The position numbers were made by a program, and so were the translations under genes. Shown in pieces: positions 34,912 to 49,707 of a stretch of 64,000 nt of DNA. Under the pieces are notes generated by a model, which saw only the letters and a list, made by a program, of their open reading frames with translations, searched no databases and was not told where the DNA came from. Source of the DNA: Trichoderma breve. Taxonomy: Eukaryota > Ascomycota > Sordariomycetes > Hypocreales > Hypocreaceae. The stretch spans positions 2,852,001-2,916,000 of the forward strand of contig NC_079232.1 of assembly GCF_028502605.1 (NCBI RefSeq), read 5' to 3'. The stretch's first letter is position 1. Each line of letters begins with the position of its first letter.

Positions 34912-37746
34912 TGCAAAGACAGAGCTTGCGCAAGCTCGGGCGGGCAGAGCTACACACGTCCAAGTTGCTGTGTCGATCCGATCGTTAGGGAGGGCCAAGC
35001 AAGCGCTATGGTCCTTCTACGGGCTCTGCTGCTGCTGCTGCTGTGCTATTGCTGTCAAGTGCTATAGACGGATGGTGACAGTGGTGGCGCACTGTGCTGC
35101 GGCTGAGGCGACCTGGCGTGAATTTAAGGGTGCTAAGGCAGCATCTGTTCCCCTTGGTTCCGGGTCGAGGCGATCGAAAAGATGGAGGTGCAGGTTCACG
35201 TCTACGGTCTACGGATGAGGTCTCCGTTTAATATTATTATTCCATATTATTCGATACCGCTCCGGGGGCCAGCCTCCACTTTATTAAGAAGCGAGACGGT
35301 CATGCAGCGCTGCATGTTGGCAAGAAGCCAAAATAATCGCTGTCAACCTTGTACTTGTACCTAAAGCGGCTCAAGGGCCGGGCCTCGGTACGAGTAGTAT
35401 TACTCTGGCTTAGCACAGCATTAGACTCCATAAGATGCGACCCCGGTGAAGGCAAATGTCTGAAGCTTGAGCTCTGGCCTTCCAATCAATAGAGTGATAA
35501 GTGATGGTCTGTATCGTAGATAATATTCACCAGTTTGAGGCCGCAGACGATCTGGGCGGTTCGGTTTCATATCTACGTCATTGTGTATGTGCGCCACAGT
35601 GTCTGTTGACATCGGACGATACTGTCGGAGCTGCGTACTTTATTTCTGCTCTGACGACATGTGGCATCGAAAGACAGCTTGGCAGCTTGCATAGCTTACA
35701 CCCAGCCTCATCTCGAACTGCTGTAAAGAGGGAGTTTCTACCCGTTCACGAAAGAAATAAAATTTGATGTCCAGCACACATCCATCATTAATCTTATAAT
35801 CAAACCTCGTGCCTATTGTACATTAGCACCAACCTTACTACTCACACACGAAACCTTGTAGCGCAGCTCCATGCATTCACACGACTCTGCAATGCGCATG
35901 GCTAGCACACCAATGTGGCCAATGATATACTGATTCGAAGCAGCGCCAAATGGCACGAGAACGCCCTGTTTCACCACGCTCCCGATATATCTCTCACTCA
36001 ATGCTGCAGCCACTCAGACCGCACCGCTTGCGTGAAGCCGTATTCCTTCCAGTGGCCCTTGAGTAAATGCAGCCAAAGAAGAGAGAGAGGGAAAACCACT
36101 CCGTTGGGATGCGGGCAAGGCGGGGCAGTCCATGCAGTCCATGACATGTGCAACGTTTGAGACACGTCCCGCTTTGGCCCTATTTTGCTGGCTTCCAGTT
36201 TCTTGGCTTGAGCCTCAGATAAGGCAGGTGGTGTTGCTGCCTACTACTGAGGCAATAAGCATCGCAGCGTTTAGATCATTCCATGCACAGGTAGGACTGT
36301 ATTACCGGCGTGGTATGTAGTATTCAATATTACGCAGAAGAGTTGAGCACTGAAAGGCCTCTGTGCCCTTGCTGCAAGATGCTGGTCGCAATATGCAAGC
36401 TTGATGCCTTAGTAAGCGGCACATGCGCCATTTGAGGCCTTCGGTTTGCTGGGGAATGTTTCTTCCGCCATGCAGTCAGATGCAAATTGAATGATTTGCA
36501 CACGTCAAATCTGCAGCAGTCAACTCCAAGACAAAGTAGATGACGTAGCGCTGCTGGCACCACATCACCACAGCAGAAACAAACTCCATTGGGCAGGGCA
36601 ACCGTTGCTTTAGGTATTACGGCTTCTCTTGACACCTGTCTCACCCAGTTGCCAGAATGATGCCTGGATTCCAGCAAGGCCCAGCGGTAAGCCGATCGCC
36701 ACAGCCTTATGACGCTCCTGATAGAAACATGGAGCTCCAGGAAGAGTAGGGGCTTTCACATGGATGTACTTTTCAGCGCAGCATAGGCGAAGAGCTACAA
36801 GGCGATCTGCTACCCCTTATTACTAGAGCACAGCTAGCAGCTCAACTAGCAGCTTAGCTGATGGAGACGGCGAAATGACGAACGCTATATGGATGTGTTG
36901 GGGCAAGAGAGACAAGCATTGACGCGACTGGACCGGGAGAGGGAGAATCAAGATCTTTGTGCGACCACCACGTGATTTCCGTGTGGCAGCGTCATCGCTT
37001 CCCTTGTGCTGAATTGATGAGACAGTGAGCACGGCAATTTCTCAATTCTGGCGCTTCTAATCAGGCGTAGACATCTCAATCGTAGGGCATCTTGAAGCTT
37101 GAAGCAGGGAGAACTGTAGCTGTATCTGTCTGCCCCAACAGGCTGAGCTAGGGAACTGGGGTCTCCGTTCCAGACCCAGAACAGCGGGAGAAGCAGAAAA
37201 AAGGACCGTACAGAATAGTCCGGAGCATGGGATAGTTCCCTATGCCATTGATCAGGCTATGCTTTTGGGCAGGGTTGTTAAAAAGAAAATCACATAAATA
37301 TGAGAAATTAACTGTGACCCGAATACGGCGTATACCTACTCAGGCATTAATTTATGGCCCCTTTTCAGCATGGTCACGCCACCTGTCTTTTTGGAGTGCA
37401 GGTAGCTTGCTAGGCCGTGGGAAATTGGATTTGAACTTTGTTGGCGACCTCCAAGGTGGGTAAAATCACAAGCTCCCCGGCCGAAATTCTAAACCTTCAG
37501 CAACCCCCGGGGCGCCTCTCCACACATTGCGCACGCGAGCGTCACGAGCCAAGCCCAGCGCCAGCGTCCTCTGCTCTCTAAGCCCAAGTCCATTCATGTC
37601 CATCAAAGACAGGTAGCTGATCCAGCTGCAGCGGCTCTCGGGCATTCGCAAGAAACGAGAGACAGAAACGCACAACTTGAGCCGTCAAGTCGGGCTGCAT
37701 CGGCGCCTGACCTAGCACTTGCTTTTTTTTTCTTCCCCTAGTCACG
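34912..37746. other. Divergent intergenic region between two phospholipid genes
   Basis: About 2.8 kb between the start codons of the decarboxylase and cytidylyltransferase genes. It holds a CTG/GCTGCT run at 35021-35046 and GTACGAGTA at 35388. No gene is supported. Confidence 0.5.
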
Positions 37747-39244
<1,498 letters not shown>

Positions 39245-42200
39245 ATTTAGCATCAAGGAAGTGCTCCAAGTATCAGAGGAATTAAGCGCGGCCGTATGAG
39301 TTCCAGCCGAGAGGGCCTGCGATGAGAGAGTGTGTATACGCGACAAAAGGATGACTGTTAATTTGTGACAATAGATGGATTTGGTGGTGTCTCATTGGCG
39401 TGTTGGGTTTTTGTTTTAGGGCTACAAAAAATGATGACTACGTTGCTCCAATCTTGCTTGGTGCCTCCTTACATGCTCTGAAAGGCGTTATAACAGCCTT
39501 GTGTTTCCTGTGATGTTTGAAACATGATGCAGGCTGATTTTGTCACAGAGGCCATTGTTTCAAAGGCTCCGTATATGCGGTGTCCTCCTGTCTTGAGGCA
39601 CATAACAACCGTGGTGGTGTTCCAATTCGTGGATTCTTCTCGTCATGGAGGGACACACGCACACACATGAGGGGACTCTTGGGAAGGTTGCAATGCACAT
39701 GACAAGGCTACCATGGCAGTTTGCAGCTTTGTGTCATGACCATCAAACAAGGAGGATCAGCCTTACCACCGAACATGGGGAGTAATACATGTCATGCCGA
39801 CACAACTACCGTTACCTACGTATGCAGCCTTATCCGCAAGGCCTTGTCACTGCCTCTCCCCCCTTGCCCGAATATCCTTTCCTCCGGCATGGGGGTTTTG
39901 ACGATTCGACATCTATCTGCCGGCGGTTACTAATATTAGATTTCTCAGCATAATGCATTTGTCTTCTAATCACGATCAACGATCCCGGCCATTCCGAGTT
40001 GTGAACATCTCTCTGTCCTCGCGGCTATCTCTCGAAGCGTGGAGGGTGTGAAGTGTTTGACGGCGGCTAATAGCCGATGTGTCGTGAGATGGCTGCGTTA
40101 CATTGAAAAGAAACATGGCACGAGGGCAGTGAGCAATGGGCAGATTTGCGTGCCTGGGGATCGGGGCTGAGTTCAGGTTTGGCTGCAATTCTGCGAGCTG
40201 GGGGAGGTTGTCTAGAACGGGATGCAACATTAAACATTTGGCCGTGCCACTCCAAAGGCGGCTGTTCATGGCGATGCCCGGAGATCCACTGCCCTGGTTT
40301 TTTTGCTAGAGGATGGATAGGCAGGACAAAAGGCGGCGCATATACGACGAATAAGAAGCAGATGAAGCGTTACACTTTGTGGATGGACATGGGCTGTGCT
40401 GCTTGCTGTTGGACGGCGACAAGCGCGCCTGCGTTGCTCCGGATGGCTGGTAACCTTGGGTTGATCAAATGGCTTATGCAAGATGTTTCCGTTTATTCTT
40501 CCAGCGTCTGCTTCTGCTTGCACGTTGCTGCATGAGAGGGACGGATAGTGTGTACAGTAGCGTCATGATGGGTGGGTGAATCTCTAAAAATATCTGGGCT
40601 AGAGCATGTTGGTCGTCTTAGTCACTAGTCGTCTGCGTATAAGCGCCGAGATGAATAGCAGAGAGTAACATGGCGCGGACAAATCACTCCAAGTGCTATT
40701 CCCGAGTCTATCTAGTTGGACTTATTTCTATTTCTATTTCTATTTGAAGAAATGGAAAAGAAAAACAAGGGACAAAGGAAGGCTAGCAGTACGCAATCAA
40801 TACGCAAGCAGTACAGTAAAAGAGCTTCGCAGTGGAATTCCCATTTGCTGATCTACAGTACATCGACGATCGTTCTGGTTGCTTCGCCACGCTCACTCTG
40901 GCTCCAATCAGACCCCCGTAGCAAATGCGGTTGCAGGACCTGGTATTACCCTCATAGGTAGCATCTCCTCCGGATGCTTGGGCGTGAGATAAGCGCCGGC
41001 GGGCAACATGTCGTCAAGACCTGCAGCAGCGAGCTGAATGCTGCGGCTGCGACAATCAAGGGATTGTTCCATGTTGTTTGACCCTGCCCGAGCCATGCCC
41101 TGGGCGAAGCTGTCTAAGACAACTGAGCTTGACAGAATGCCTTGTAACACTTTAGAGTTTTACCGGCTCGTCGTGTTCACTGTGAAAAAGATACGAGCTA
41201 TTGCCTAGTTGGTGCTTTTCGGTGCTAGAGCCTGCTGTGCATCCCAAAGAAGTGAAACAAAAGTGTGTTGATCCCACATCCTTCGCCGAAGCCCCTGCGA
41301 GAAGTGACTGTGAGAGATTGCAGCTCCACGTCCGTTTTGGGATTTTGATTTGACTGATAGGAACAGCACGGCAATAGAAAGTAATACATGATGCAAATGC
41401 TCCAGTCGTTTCTTCTCCTTACGGCGGGTTTGCTGACTGCAGCTACGGATACTGTATGTAAGGTATGAGTACATGCACCCTAACGTGAACTGACGCCCGT
41501 ACTCGGTACTTTGGCTGCACGTACTTCCATTTTCTCATTCCCTGCTGCGGGAAGAGGGCAAGGGGGAGCTCACTAGCACTTTCCAAGCCTGCGGTAGCTC
41601 ACCAACTTTAGCTAATCTGGCCCCCAAACCGCCCACTAGCCCCCAAATCTTCAGCGACCAACTATTTGCAGTTCATCTCAAATCGCTAACCTGCGAAAAA
41701 GAAAGGAAACCAAAGGAAAACCCGGATTCCCTACCACGAAGGATGGTTTTTACCCTCAAATGATCGAGATCAGATAGATTTCAGCAAAGCCAGATCTACA
41801 GGGGGGGCATCAAACGAACATGGTCCCTATTCGTGGCTGCACTGGCAGAGACAGGAAGAGAGACACAGATGGAGGTGACGTTCCTGGGCGACAGCCGAAT
41901 CACCGGGCTAGCATTGGATACTCATTTCTCTTCCTCACCGGCTGGACGGATCCACAAAACGAGGTGGGAATTGGTCTGCAATAGAGCGATTTCGAGAATG
42001 ACTAAAGGAGAGGACTATTACTATTAGTTGTGACCGCCTCTACTTGTCTCCATCGGAATCGACTCCGCGGCAGCTTGTACCCTACTCGAACTCGTCTCTG
42101 ACCGTGCAGCATCATCACCAGCGCCCAAGTCCCCCCAAAACGAGAAGCTAGCCTGCACTTACGGAGCACGAGGGCGGGCGCCTTCGGGCTGCACGGAGCG

Positions 42201-45198
42201 GGCCATGTGCCTCGTGGACGCGGAGGCGACCATGTCTCCCTTGGGACAGCACTAAAGGGAATGGAGTGCGCATGTTAAACAAACCCCTGGCCCACCAGGA
42301 CGTCAGCTCTGCGCGAGATGGAGACGCAAAAGACGGGGAACTTTTTCAGCTCTGGCCCATCCTTCAGTCTTCGTTTGCAAGCCGGGTGGCCGCCACTGCG
42401 CCGTTAGTAGAGCTCGTGCCCATTGCTGGAACCGCAGCCGGGCGTTGATTCGTTCGTTGCAACACCGGCAACGCAGGGAGAGGCACATATCGCAGCTTCA
42501 CCGGTTTCCCAAGTTTTCGAGCTTGCTGGCTGAAAGTGTTGCGCCGGGCATCGGCTTCTCTGTTCCAAAGGGGCGGAGGTGGCCGATGCATTGCTGAGGC
42601 ATCTCAGCCCGTCGGCCCTTTGGAATAGAGAGAAAAAGCAATTGGATGTGAGATACTCCGTGCATACGGGAACTATGAGGGCACTTGCATAACGCACACG
42701 CATTAGCATGTATGTATCATGTACGAACATCATACATCATCGCCTGCAAGTCGAGGCACCTCTGAAGCCATGGTGTCAGTGTTGCGACGGGATCCGTTCT
42801 AGAAAGGAGGCATGGAAGAGCGGGATGCTCTGTGCAAGGTACTACTACTAAGATCCTCCCAGGCAGGCCATTGGAGAAAAATGCGTCTTAGTACTGGCTC
42901 CGGTGGACTGGGAACACCAAGCTTTTTGCTCAAAGACACGTTACGGGGAAAAACCTTCTTCTTCCACCCTTGTTCCCCCCAGATGTAGCTGCCGATGCGC
43001 CAAAACGAGCCTCTGCGCACAAGCGTACCCAGTACCCTGGCCAGGTTGATGATCTCCCAAGTTAGCTGGGCGATGCCATGCTGCTGTCAATCTGCGGCAC
43101 ACGGCATCTCTGCCCTTTGCATCACGTCTACAAGACAACCTAGTAGAGGCTATCGCGGTCTCTGTCTCCGGGTATGTTCCTCCGGTGGCGAAAAAGGGAG
43201 AGAAAGGCCTTCTGTTCTCGTGAGCCATAGCTGCTTCCTTCAAAACCCGGACTTTCTCACACGATGCCCTCACGGCCAACCAGATGCTCCACGATCGGCT
43301 ATGAATGTTTGTGTGGCTGTTTGTCTTCCGGCGAGAAATCAAGCCCAGCCCCACCACCGTCGGATTTCGCTTCAGCAGAGCAGACGAAGTACATCGTTGC
43401 ACTCTGTAATAACTGACGAGTACAAAGGAATCGAGTACTCCATACTAACAGCGTCGCTAGCAGTTTTCGTCTCTGCCCCTGTAACTTGTCGCCAAGCGCG
43501 CACAATTCTCATGAGCCCACACACATTCAGGACGCCGTGTCTCACAACTGCTCATGCAGGTGTTGATCCTCAACAGCGAAGGGGGGCAAAAGCAGAAGAA
43601 ACAAGTAGTATGTACTACAGAGCAGTCATAAGGCAGTCCGCGGTATGGGACGAAAGACATTCATTTCCCAACTATGAACCCTGCTGGAGCCGCCGGACTG
43701 GGACGTTGACGCCATACCCGCGCCGCTCTCGCGGGCCCCCCTTGTTGGTCTTGTTTTAGGGCCTTGATTCTTTTTCCGCCGGCAGCGAGACACAGCCTTT
43801 GTGGGCTTTGCGTGTGTGCTGTGCTTGTACAGTACTCGTACTTTCCACATTCCATGATATGATGTGCACAGCCGGGTGGGAAATTCGGGACAGTCGTGTT
43901 CAGGTAGCCTGGCACCTGGCGCATCTTGGAACCCAAAGAGGAGATCAGCAAAGCCGTCACATTAGCCTGCATGCTGATAAGAAAGCTGGGTTCTAATTAT
44001 ATCCCCAGTCACGCATTGCAGCCAGGTTTGGCCAAGCTCTCTCTGCTCTACGATGGGTACGACTCGCATATGTTTGGCATAGAGCGAATCCTTGTGTGCC
44101 CAACATTGGCATTGGCGCGGCCGTTGGTAGTGATGAGCGAGGCAGCAACAACCATTTGATCACGGCTCTGCTTATGACAGGCGGATATTTCTTACCCCTC
44201 CACCACTCGCCGCCACCCTCTCTGGGCTGTGCCCAATCAAGGGTATTGCTGCAGCAGTCGACTCGCAGCGCTCATCTGGACGGAGCTTTTTAGTGTCTAC
44301 CCCAGTCCTGGCCCGTTCGCTCCCGCGGGCAGGGCTGGCTCAACCACGCGGCGCCGTCCCCACCGTGTATCCTCCTCCCGACATGGTTCTGTCAGCCTCG
44401 GACTGCTAGCAGTAAGAGTTGGGTCGGGGGTGTGCCAGAGAGATTGGCCCATTCCCCGTTGCGTCGTGCTGCCTCGTACCCAGTACGAACGGCGCGGGAG
44501 AGCTGATGGCTTCGACACCGCTTCGGGGAGACAACAACCCAGACCATGCCGTTTTACCTGGTTTTACATGCACCCCATAGCTCAGCTGCCAGCCCACGGC
44601 TCGTCATGGAACTAGGATCATGTTTCCAGGGCCGCTTCAGATGATGGAGTTCGGCTGTGTTGGCCGCCGGGGGTCGTGCTGCCCACGCGCTCGCTTCCCA
44701 CACAATCAACATACATGTAGACTACCTCTGCGCGCTCTCTCTTTTGCCGCCGCCGTCACCACTGCCATCTTTCCCGCAGCACGACGATAATGCCTTGTTC
44801 TCTTCCTATATTTGTCTCTTCAAAGGCATTCTGAGGTCGCATCGCTACTGGGGACATTACCTCAACCCGGCGAGGCTGAGGCTAGGTTGTCGCCGACTTT
44901 GCTTCCCACCCCATTCGATTGCTACGCTGGTTTACCTCTAGTCGACCAGTTCCGTTCTCTCCTACACCATCTACATACCCTTGCTCTCCCCTTGCCGTGC
45001 CTTTTGGAGATTCCGGCCCTATAATCCATAATCTTGACAACTTCACTTCACGTCACGTCACTAGCAACTCTTTCTCGCAGCCTTCCGGGCTGTGTATACC
45101 AAGATAGACTTTTTGTGCTCCACGACTCCCAGACACCTTCTTCCTTCAACTCTATTTATCTGCCGTCTCATCTTTCTCTTGGTCTGATATATTCCACA
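39245..45198. other. Gene-poor region of about 6 kb upstream of the C2H2 factor
   Basis: No coding gene is supported on either strand; the longest frames (for example 42995-43759) lack recognisable protein character. It contains a TATTTC hexamer run near 40727-40745, TACTCGTAC at 43833 and many TAC/GTA-rich words. From about 44700 to 45198 the top strand is pyrimidine-rich and resembles a long 5' leader. Large upstream regions are common for fungal regulators. Multi-exon genes with very short exons or noncoding RNAs cannot be excluded by eye. Confidence 0.5.
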
Positions 45199-48100
45199 AT
45201 GGGGAGCCTCAGGAACATTATGAATGTCGATGACGACCACGTCGACTCGCACTCCATAAGAAGAGACCGGAGGCCGACTTCGAGAACTTCTATTGATCAA
45301 GATCTCTCCGTCCCCATGCCCAGATATAATATCCCGGTGGATCTCTCAAGGCAAACATCTCCTCCTCACATCCTCCACCCTGCAGCGCCACCCCTGGGAT
45401 ATAACAGCCACCCTGGCGGTCGTCGACGCAGCAACACTAGCACTGATTCCATGGACTCTTCCTACGGACAGAGCCAGAACCATCCATCGTACTACACAGG
45501 AGCAGCAATGAGGCCCATCATGTCAGGAACCGGTTCAGGGGATCACCCTGTCAAGCTGACGCCCATTACTGGGAGAGTCAGTCGGGCCAAGAAGGGTGTT
45601 CCAGTTCATACTTGTGATGTCTGCCGGCCTCCAAAGGTATTTACATCTCATCGACTCTTTACTCTTCTATCATATTAGATATATACTAACATGGTTCATC
45701 TATAAGACCTTTACCAGAGCTGAGCATCTGAGGTATGTTGTTGTTCATTACCCCTCTTCTCTCTTGTTCATCACACCGAACATCTGGCTTACTCTATCAT
45801 CTCTCAGACGACATCAGTTGAGCCATCAACCACCCGAATTATGTTGCACAGTCTCCGGTTGTAAGAAGGTCTTTTACCGAAAAGACCTTCTAGATCGACA
45901 CCTACAGAGACAGTAAGCTTCTCTCTTCATCTCCAACATATACCACAGGGAATGAGTGCTTATTAGAACTTAGTGGCGAACACGAGGGCAAATTGAACAG
46001 AGACTCATCACGACGACGACGCTCCGGCAGCAGCCCTTCTCGACCTTATAGCAGCTCCCCGCCAGCACCTACGAGACAAGCGACCTCTCCCTACAGCGTT
46101 GGAGCTGCCGCCACACCGGCTCCAAGCGTAGGAATTGTCTCAGGTCACTGGTCGTCCGTCAACAAGTCAACACCACAAGGAAACACAATGCAATCACCAC
46201 ACATGCGAGACACACATGCATATCAGATGGCGGATATGAGTGTGGTTGACCCCATTACTGCCGTACAGATGCCAACCTCCCGGGTGGTCCCCTACGATGA
46301 ATCCCGCCCTACTGGGCTGGGTGTGCTGAATCCTCAAGTTCCAGAGTTGTGTATGTCTGAAACGACACCACCAAACATTCCCTGGACAGATAGCTCGGGC
46401 ATTCCATCGACCGCCTCAGGGAGTGCCTACTCGACGCCGGCATCTGGTAGCTCTAAGTTCCAACAGTCCTCAGCTCGGGCTCATAACGCAGAGTGGAGCG
46501 GACAGATGCCGTCTTATACAACATCCCCAAGCCCCGTCATCACAGACAATGGCTATCCCATCTCCTTCACTTATGGAGCTACCCCTCCACAGCTCTATTC
46601 TTCAGTATACGGGGATAGCTTGGGGGCTCCGTTTCCTAGCTACGAGCACAGCGCCAACCTTTACAGCCCACATCAGATGCTTGATACTACAGTCCGTAGC
46701 ATGTCTCCGCCACAACTGATTGTAGGTCAGTCTGCAGAGACTATGATCGCGGCACCGGCTGCATTGCCTGCGGATCGTATGATGTATCCTCGCACTTGTA
46801 GCCGTGAGCCTGTAGATGCTCTTGGCCTGTATACTTTGATGCCGACAGCTCTGAGCCATGGCATTCGAAGCATGATCCCGACTTACATCGAGGTATACTG
46901 GGATAAAGTCCATTCCATGTACCCCATCATCCACAAGCCGACATTTGAAAACCCGACAAACATGCCCGAGGAGCATCTGGAGATTCTTCAGTGTGCCATG
47001 GCAGCCATCGCCACTCAATTCCTCGAGCACGAGGAGCACCGCGCCAATGGGCACCAGCTACACACCTATGCTATGGACAAGGCAAAGATTGTGAGAGAAT
47101 AATGAAATCAAGTCTGTGAGCAGCAGCTAACATGTGTTTATTAGTATACCAACTCTGGTACCCCGGAATGGCCACTGCCAATCATGCAGGCCACACTCTT
47201 GTGCGAATACTATGCTCGTTTCCGGGGACGGAACAAGAAGGCTTACCAGCCGTCGCCTCGCTTTGAGGCATTGTATCAAATGGTTAGTTCCGCCTAGATT
47301 TCATTGGTTTCTACGTTTACATACCACTGGATTTCTGTGTGTGGACGTCTCTTCTCTTCTCTTCTTCATGTTTGTCATGTGTTATGAATTTCTATTTCTC
47401 TTTTTAACGGCCTTTTTCTTTTTCCTTTCTCTTTCTTTGCTCTTGCTCTTCTTTTCTCACATGTACGACTGTGATGTGCCCTTATTTTTCTTCTATCCCC
47501 TTTTTTCTTTTCTTTTTATTTTTCTCTTTTGAACCTCTCTCCATAAGGTTCACCTTTACGTTTCATGGCGTTTCTGTATTTGGAGAGGGGAGATTATACC
47601 ATATAAAAACTATACTCATTCGCACCTTAAATGCAGGTCATTCACGCACAATCTACTTTCCCGCCGAACTTGGGGCCCTGCGACGCCTCTCAGCAATGGA
47701 GGATGTGGGTTCATATGGAGTCAAAGAGACGTCTTTTGTCTGCCTGCTTCTTACTCGATGTCCATGCAATGTCCTTCCTAGAACAGCCTCGTGTCTCGGT
47801 ACTCGGCCTGGACTATTCCGACCCCGCGACACTCCCAATCCCCTTGTCAATGGGCACGCTGCTCCAATGGGACGCGCAAAACTTCCAAGAATGGAGCAAC
47901 GTTACTCAACCTGCCCTGCCAGCGACTATCGGGACGACGATCCTCGAGACCATTTCTGCCGCGGACATTGCTTCGATCCCGGCCTTTGACGCCTCGCTCT
48001 TCCTGGTCGCACACGTGTTGCAACTCCCCCAGAGACAATCCCTCACGAAGATTAACCTCTTGGATGATGCATCTAGTATCAGCATGAGTCATTTCAGGAT

Positions 48101-48713
48101 CATGAATCTGTTCCCATACTCGCCAATTGCAATGTCGCATCTTGCTCTCCATTATACCCCGTTGCACACATTGCTATCAGTGTCTGGTGACAGTTGGGTT
48201 TTCAACAAGAAGGTACTGCAGGCCACCGATTTCATGGAACATCAGAGACAGTTGGAGAAGTGGCGAGACTCTGGCAGTGCTGCTGTTGCGGCTGCCTTTG
48301 CTGCTCGGGCTCTTAAGCTCTTCCTCGGTCTGCAGAGGTGTGTTAACAAGGACGGAAGCGCCTCGATCCCGCCTCAGTTCCAGCGCACACAACAGAAGGA
48401 GATTTCTGACTTCTGGGGCATTTACGTGTGCGCTCTTATCTGCTGGGCATTCGGACATGTCGGCATCAGCCGCACCGAAGCCAAGGCGCCGACGCGGAGG
48501 GCCGCCATCCAGTGGATTTTGAAGATGTCGGACATGGAGCCTGGTCGCATCCAGCAAATGTCCGAGCAAGAGAAACAGGTCGGCTCCGGCGCCGTCAGTC
48601 TTGCGCGCGCGTCGCTCGAGAAGGACTGTCTGGGTGGAAGAAACATTCTGCTTGCCGATGCTGTTGGTGTTTTGAAGAAGCTAGAGGAGGGTGATAACTA
48701 TAGACGATTTTAA
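45199..48713 (+). CDS. C2H2 zinc-finger transcription factor with fungal-specific domain
   Basis: Six exons: 45199-45636, 45707-45732, 45808-45912, 45974-47090, 47145-47282 and 47637-48713, giving 966 residues. Finger 1 (C139, C142, H157, H161) is assembled from three exons, the middle one only 26 nt. Finger 2 (C168, C173, H186, H190) is GCKKVFYRKDLLDRHLQRH. The first intron ends in AAG at 45706 with branch ACTAAC. A Ser/Pro-rich linker follows. A fungal-specific transcription factor domain then starts near VYWDKVHSMYPIIHKPTFE and continues through the last exon (RLLSACFLLDVHAMSFLEQPR). The last intron is 354 nt and T-rich. Proteins with this layout are nuclear regulators; the targets are unknown. 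Confidence 0.88.
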
Positions 48714-49707
48714 GGGAAGTGGTCTTGTTTCTGTTTTGTGTTTCTGTTTTCTTCTTTTCTTGGCTTTTCAAAAAATGTTCTCTTTTTTTTCTTTCTCTAT
48801 TATGATATACATGAATATGGCATCTCCCCATGACTTTTGGTTTATAATGGTTTAGCATAAGGAGTTTCACTTAGCTCAAGAGCAGGATGCATGAAGGGTT
48901 TATTGGCGCATGAGAGCATTTTTGTGAGCGACAAATGTTGGCTCATTGGTATGAGATACCTCGGGAAGCAGGCGTGGCGATATAGTAACTGGGTACTAGG
49001 TAGGAAGCATACAGGTTTAGGAAGCAAGGATGGAAATGGGATATTGATTTGATAACTTGAGTGTTTTTAATAGATGTTTTCACTGTGGAACAATGCCTTG
49101 TAGATGTCTAAATTTGTTGATTTATATAAGGTGATATGAAGTACAGCTATCCAGAACGAGTATATCCATCCATCCATCCACCCTACCGTCCGTGTAACTG
49201 TAGCTAAAGAAGAAAGAAACACAGATTCTAATATCATTTTAATTCCATATATTATATTTGACTGACAATAACTCGACAAAGTTGGCCTAATTTTTTTCTC
49301 TTGTTCCCGATCCACAATGAATCCTGTTTTCAAATAGTAAAGAAGAAACGATAAGAAAATATGCATAACCCATTCCCCCCTTCCATCCCCTGAGCAGCTA
49401 AACAAAACCGTTCAACTTGCGAGCAATTAATAAAGAGAGAACCTCTCCCCTCCTTCCCCCCATGTAAAATTTGCCGCCTCTCTCTCTCCCCTTCCCTCAG
49501 GGGTTAATGCCCCAACTTCGTAGATCTTTCCGGCCCCCTCTCATCTCGGTGTTGAGTAATAATACAAGTTCCGTCATTCAGTAAAGGCGTGGTGACGAAA
49601 AGGTCCATCGGCTGAAAGATGGTCGATTTGAGCTTTCTTCATCGCCAAATCTGCCGTTCACCTAATAGTTCCAACTATGAGCCATCAAGTGTTGCTGGCT
49701 GCTGGTT
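48714..49707. other. Convergent 3' spacer
   Basis: About 1 kb between the C2H2 factor and the 3' end of the Hrp1-like gene. T-rich sequence directly after the first stop (48725-48800) probably belongs to its 3' UTR. No gene is seen. Confidence 0.5.

Noticed and set aside
42995..43759. 254-codon plus-strand frame in the 6-kb spacer
   Set aside because: No recognisable motif, an erratic Cys/Arg/Ser composition, and no promoter-like leader or splice continuity.
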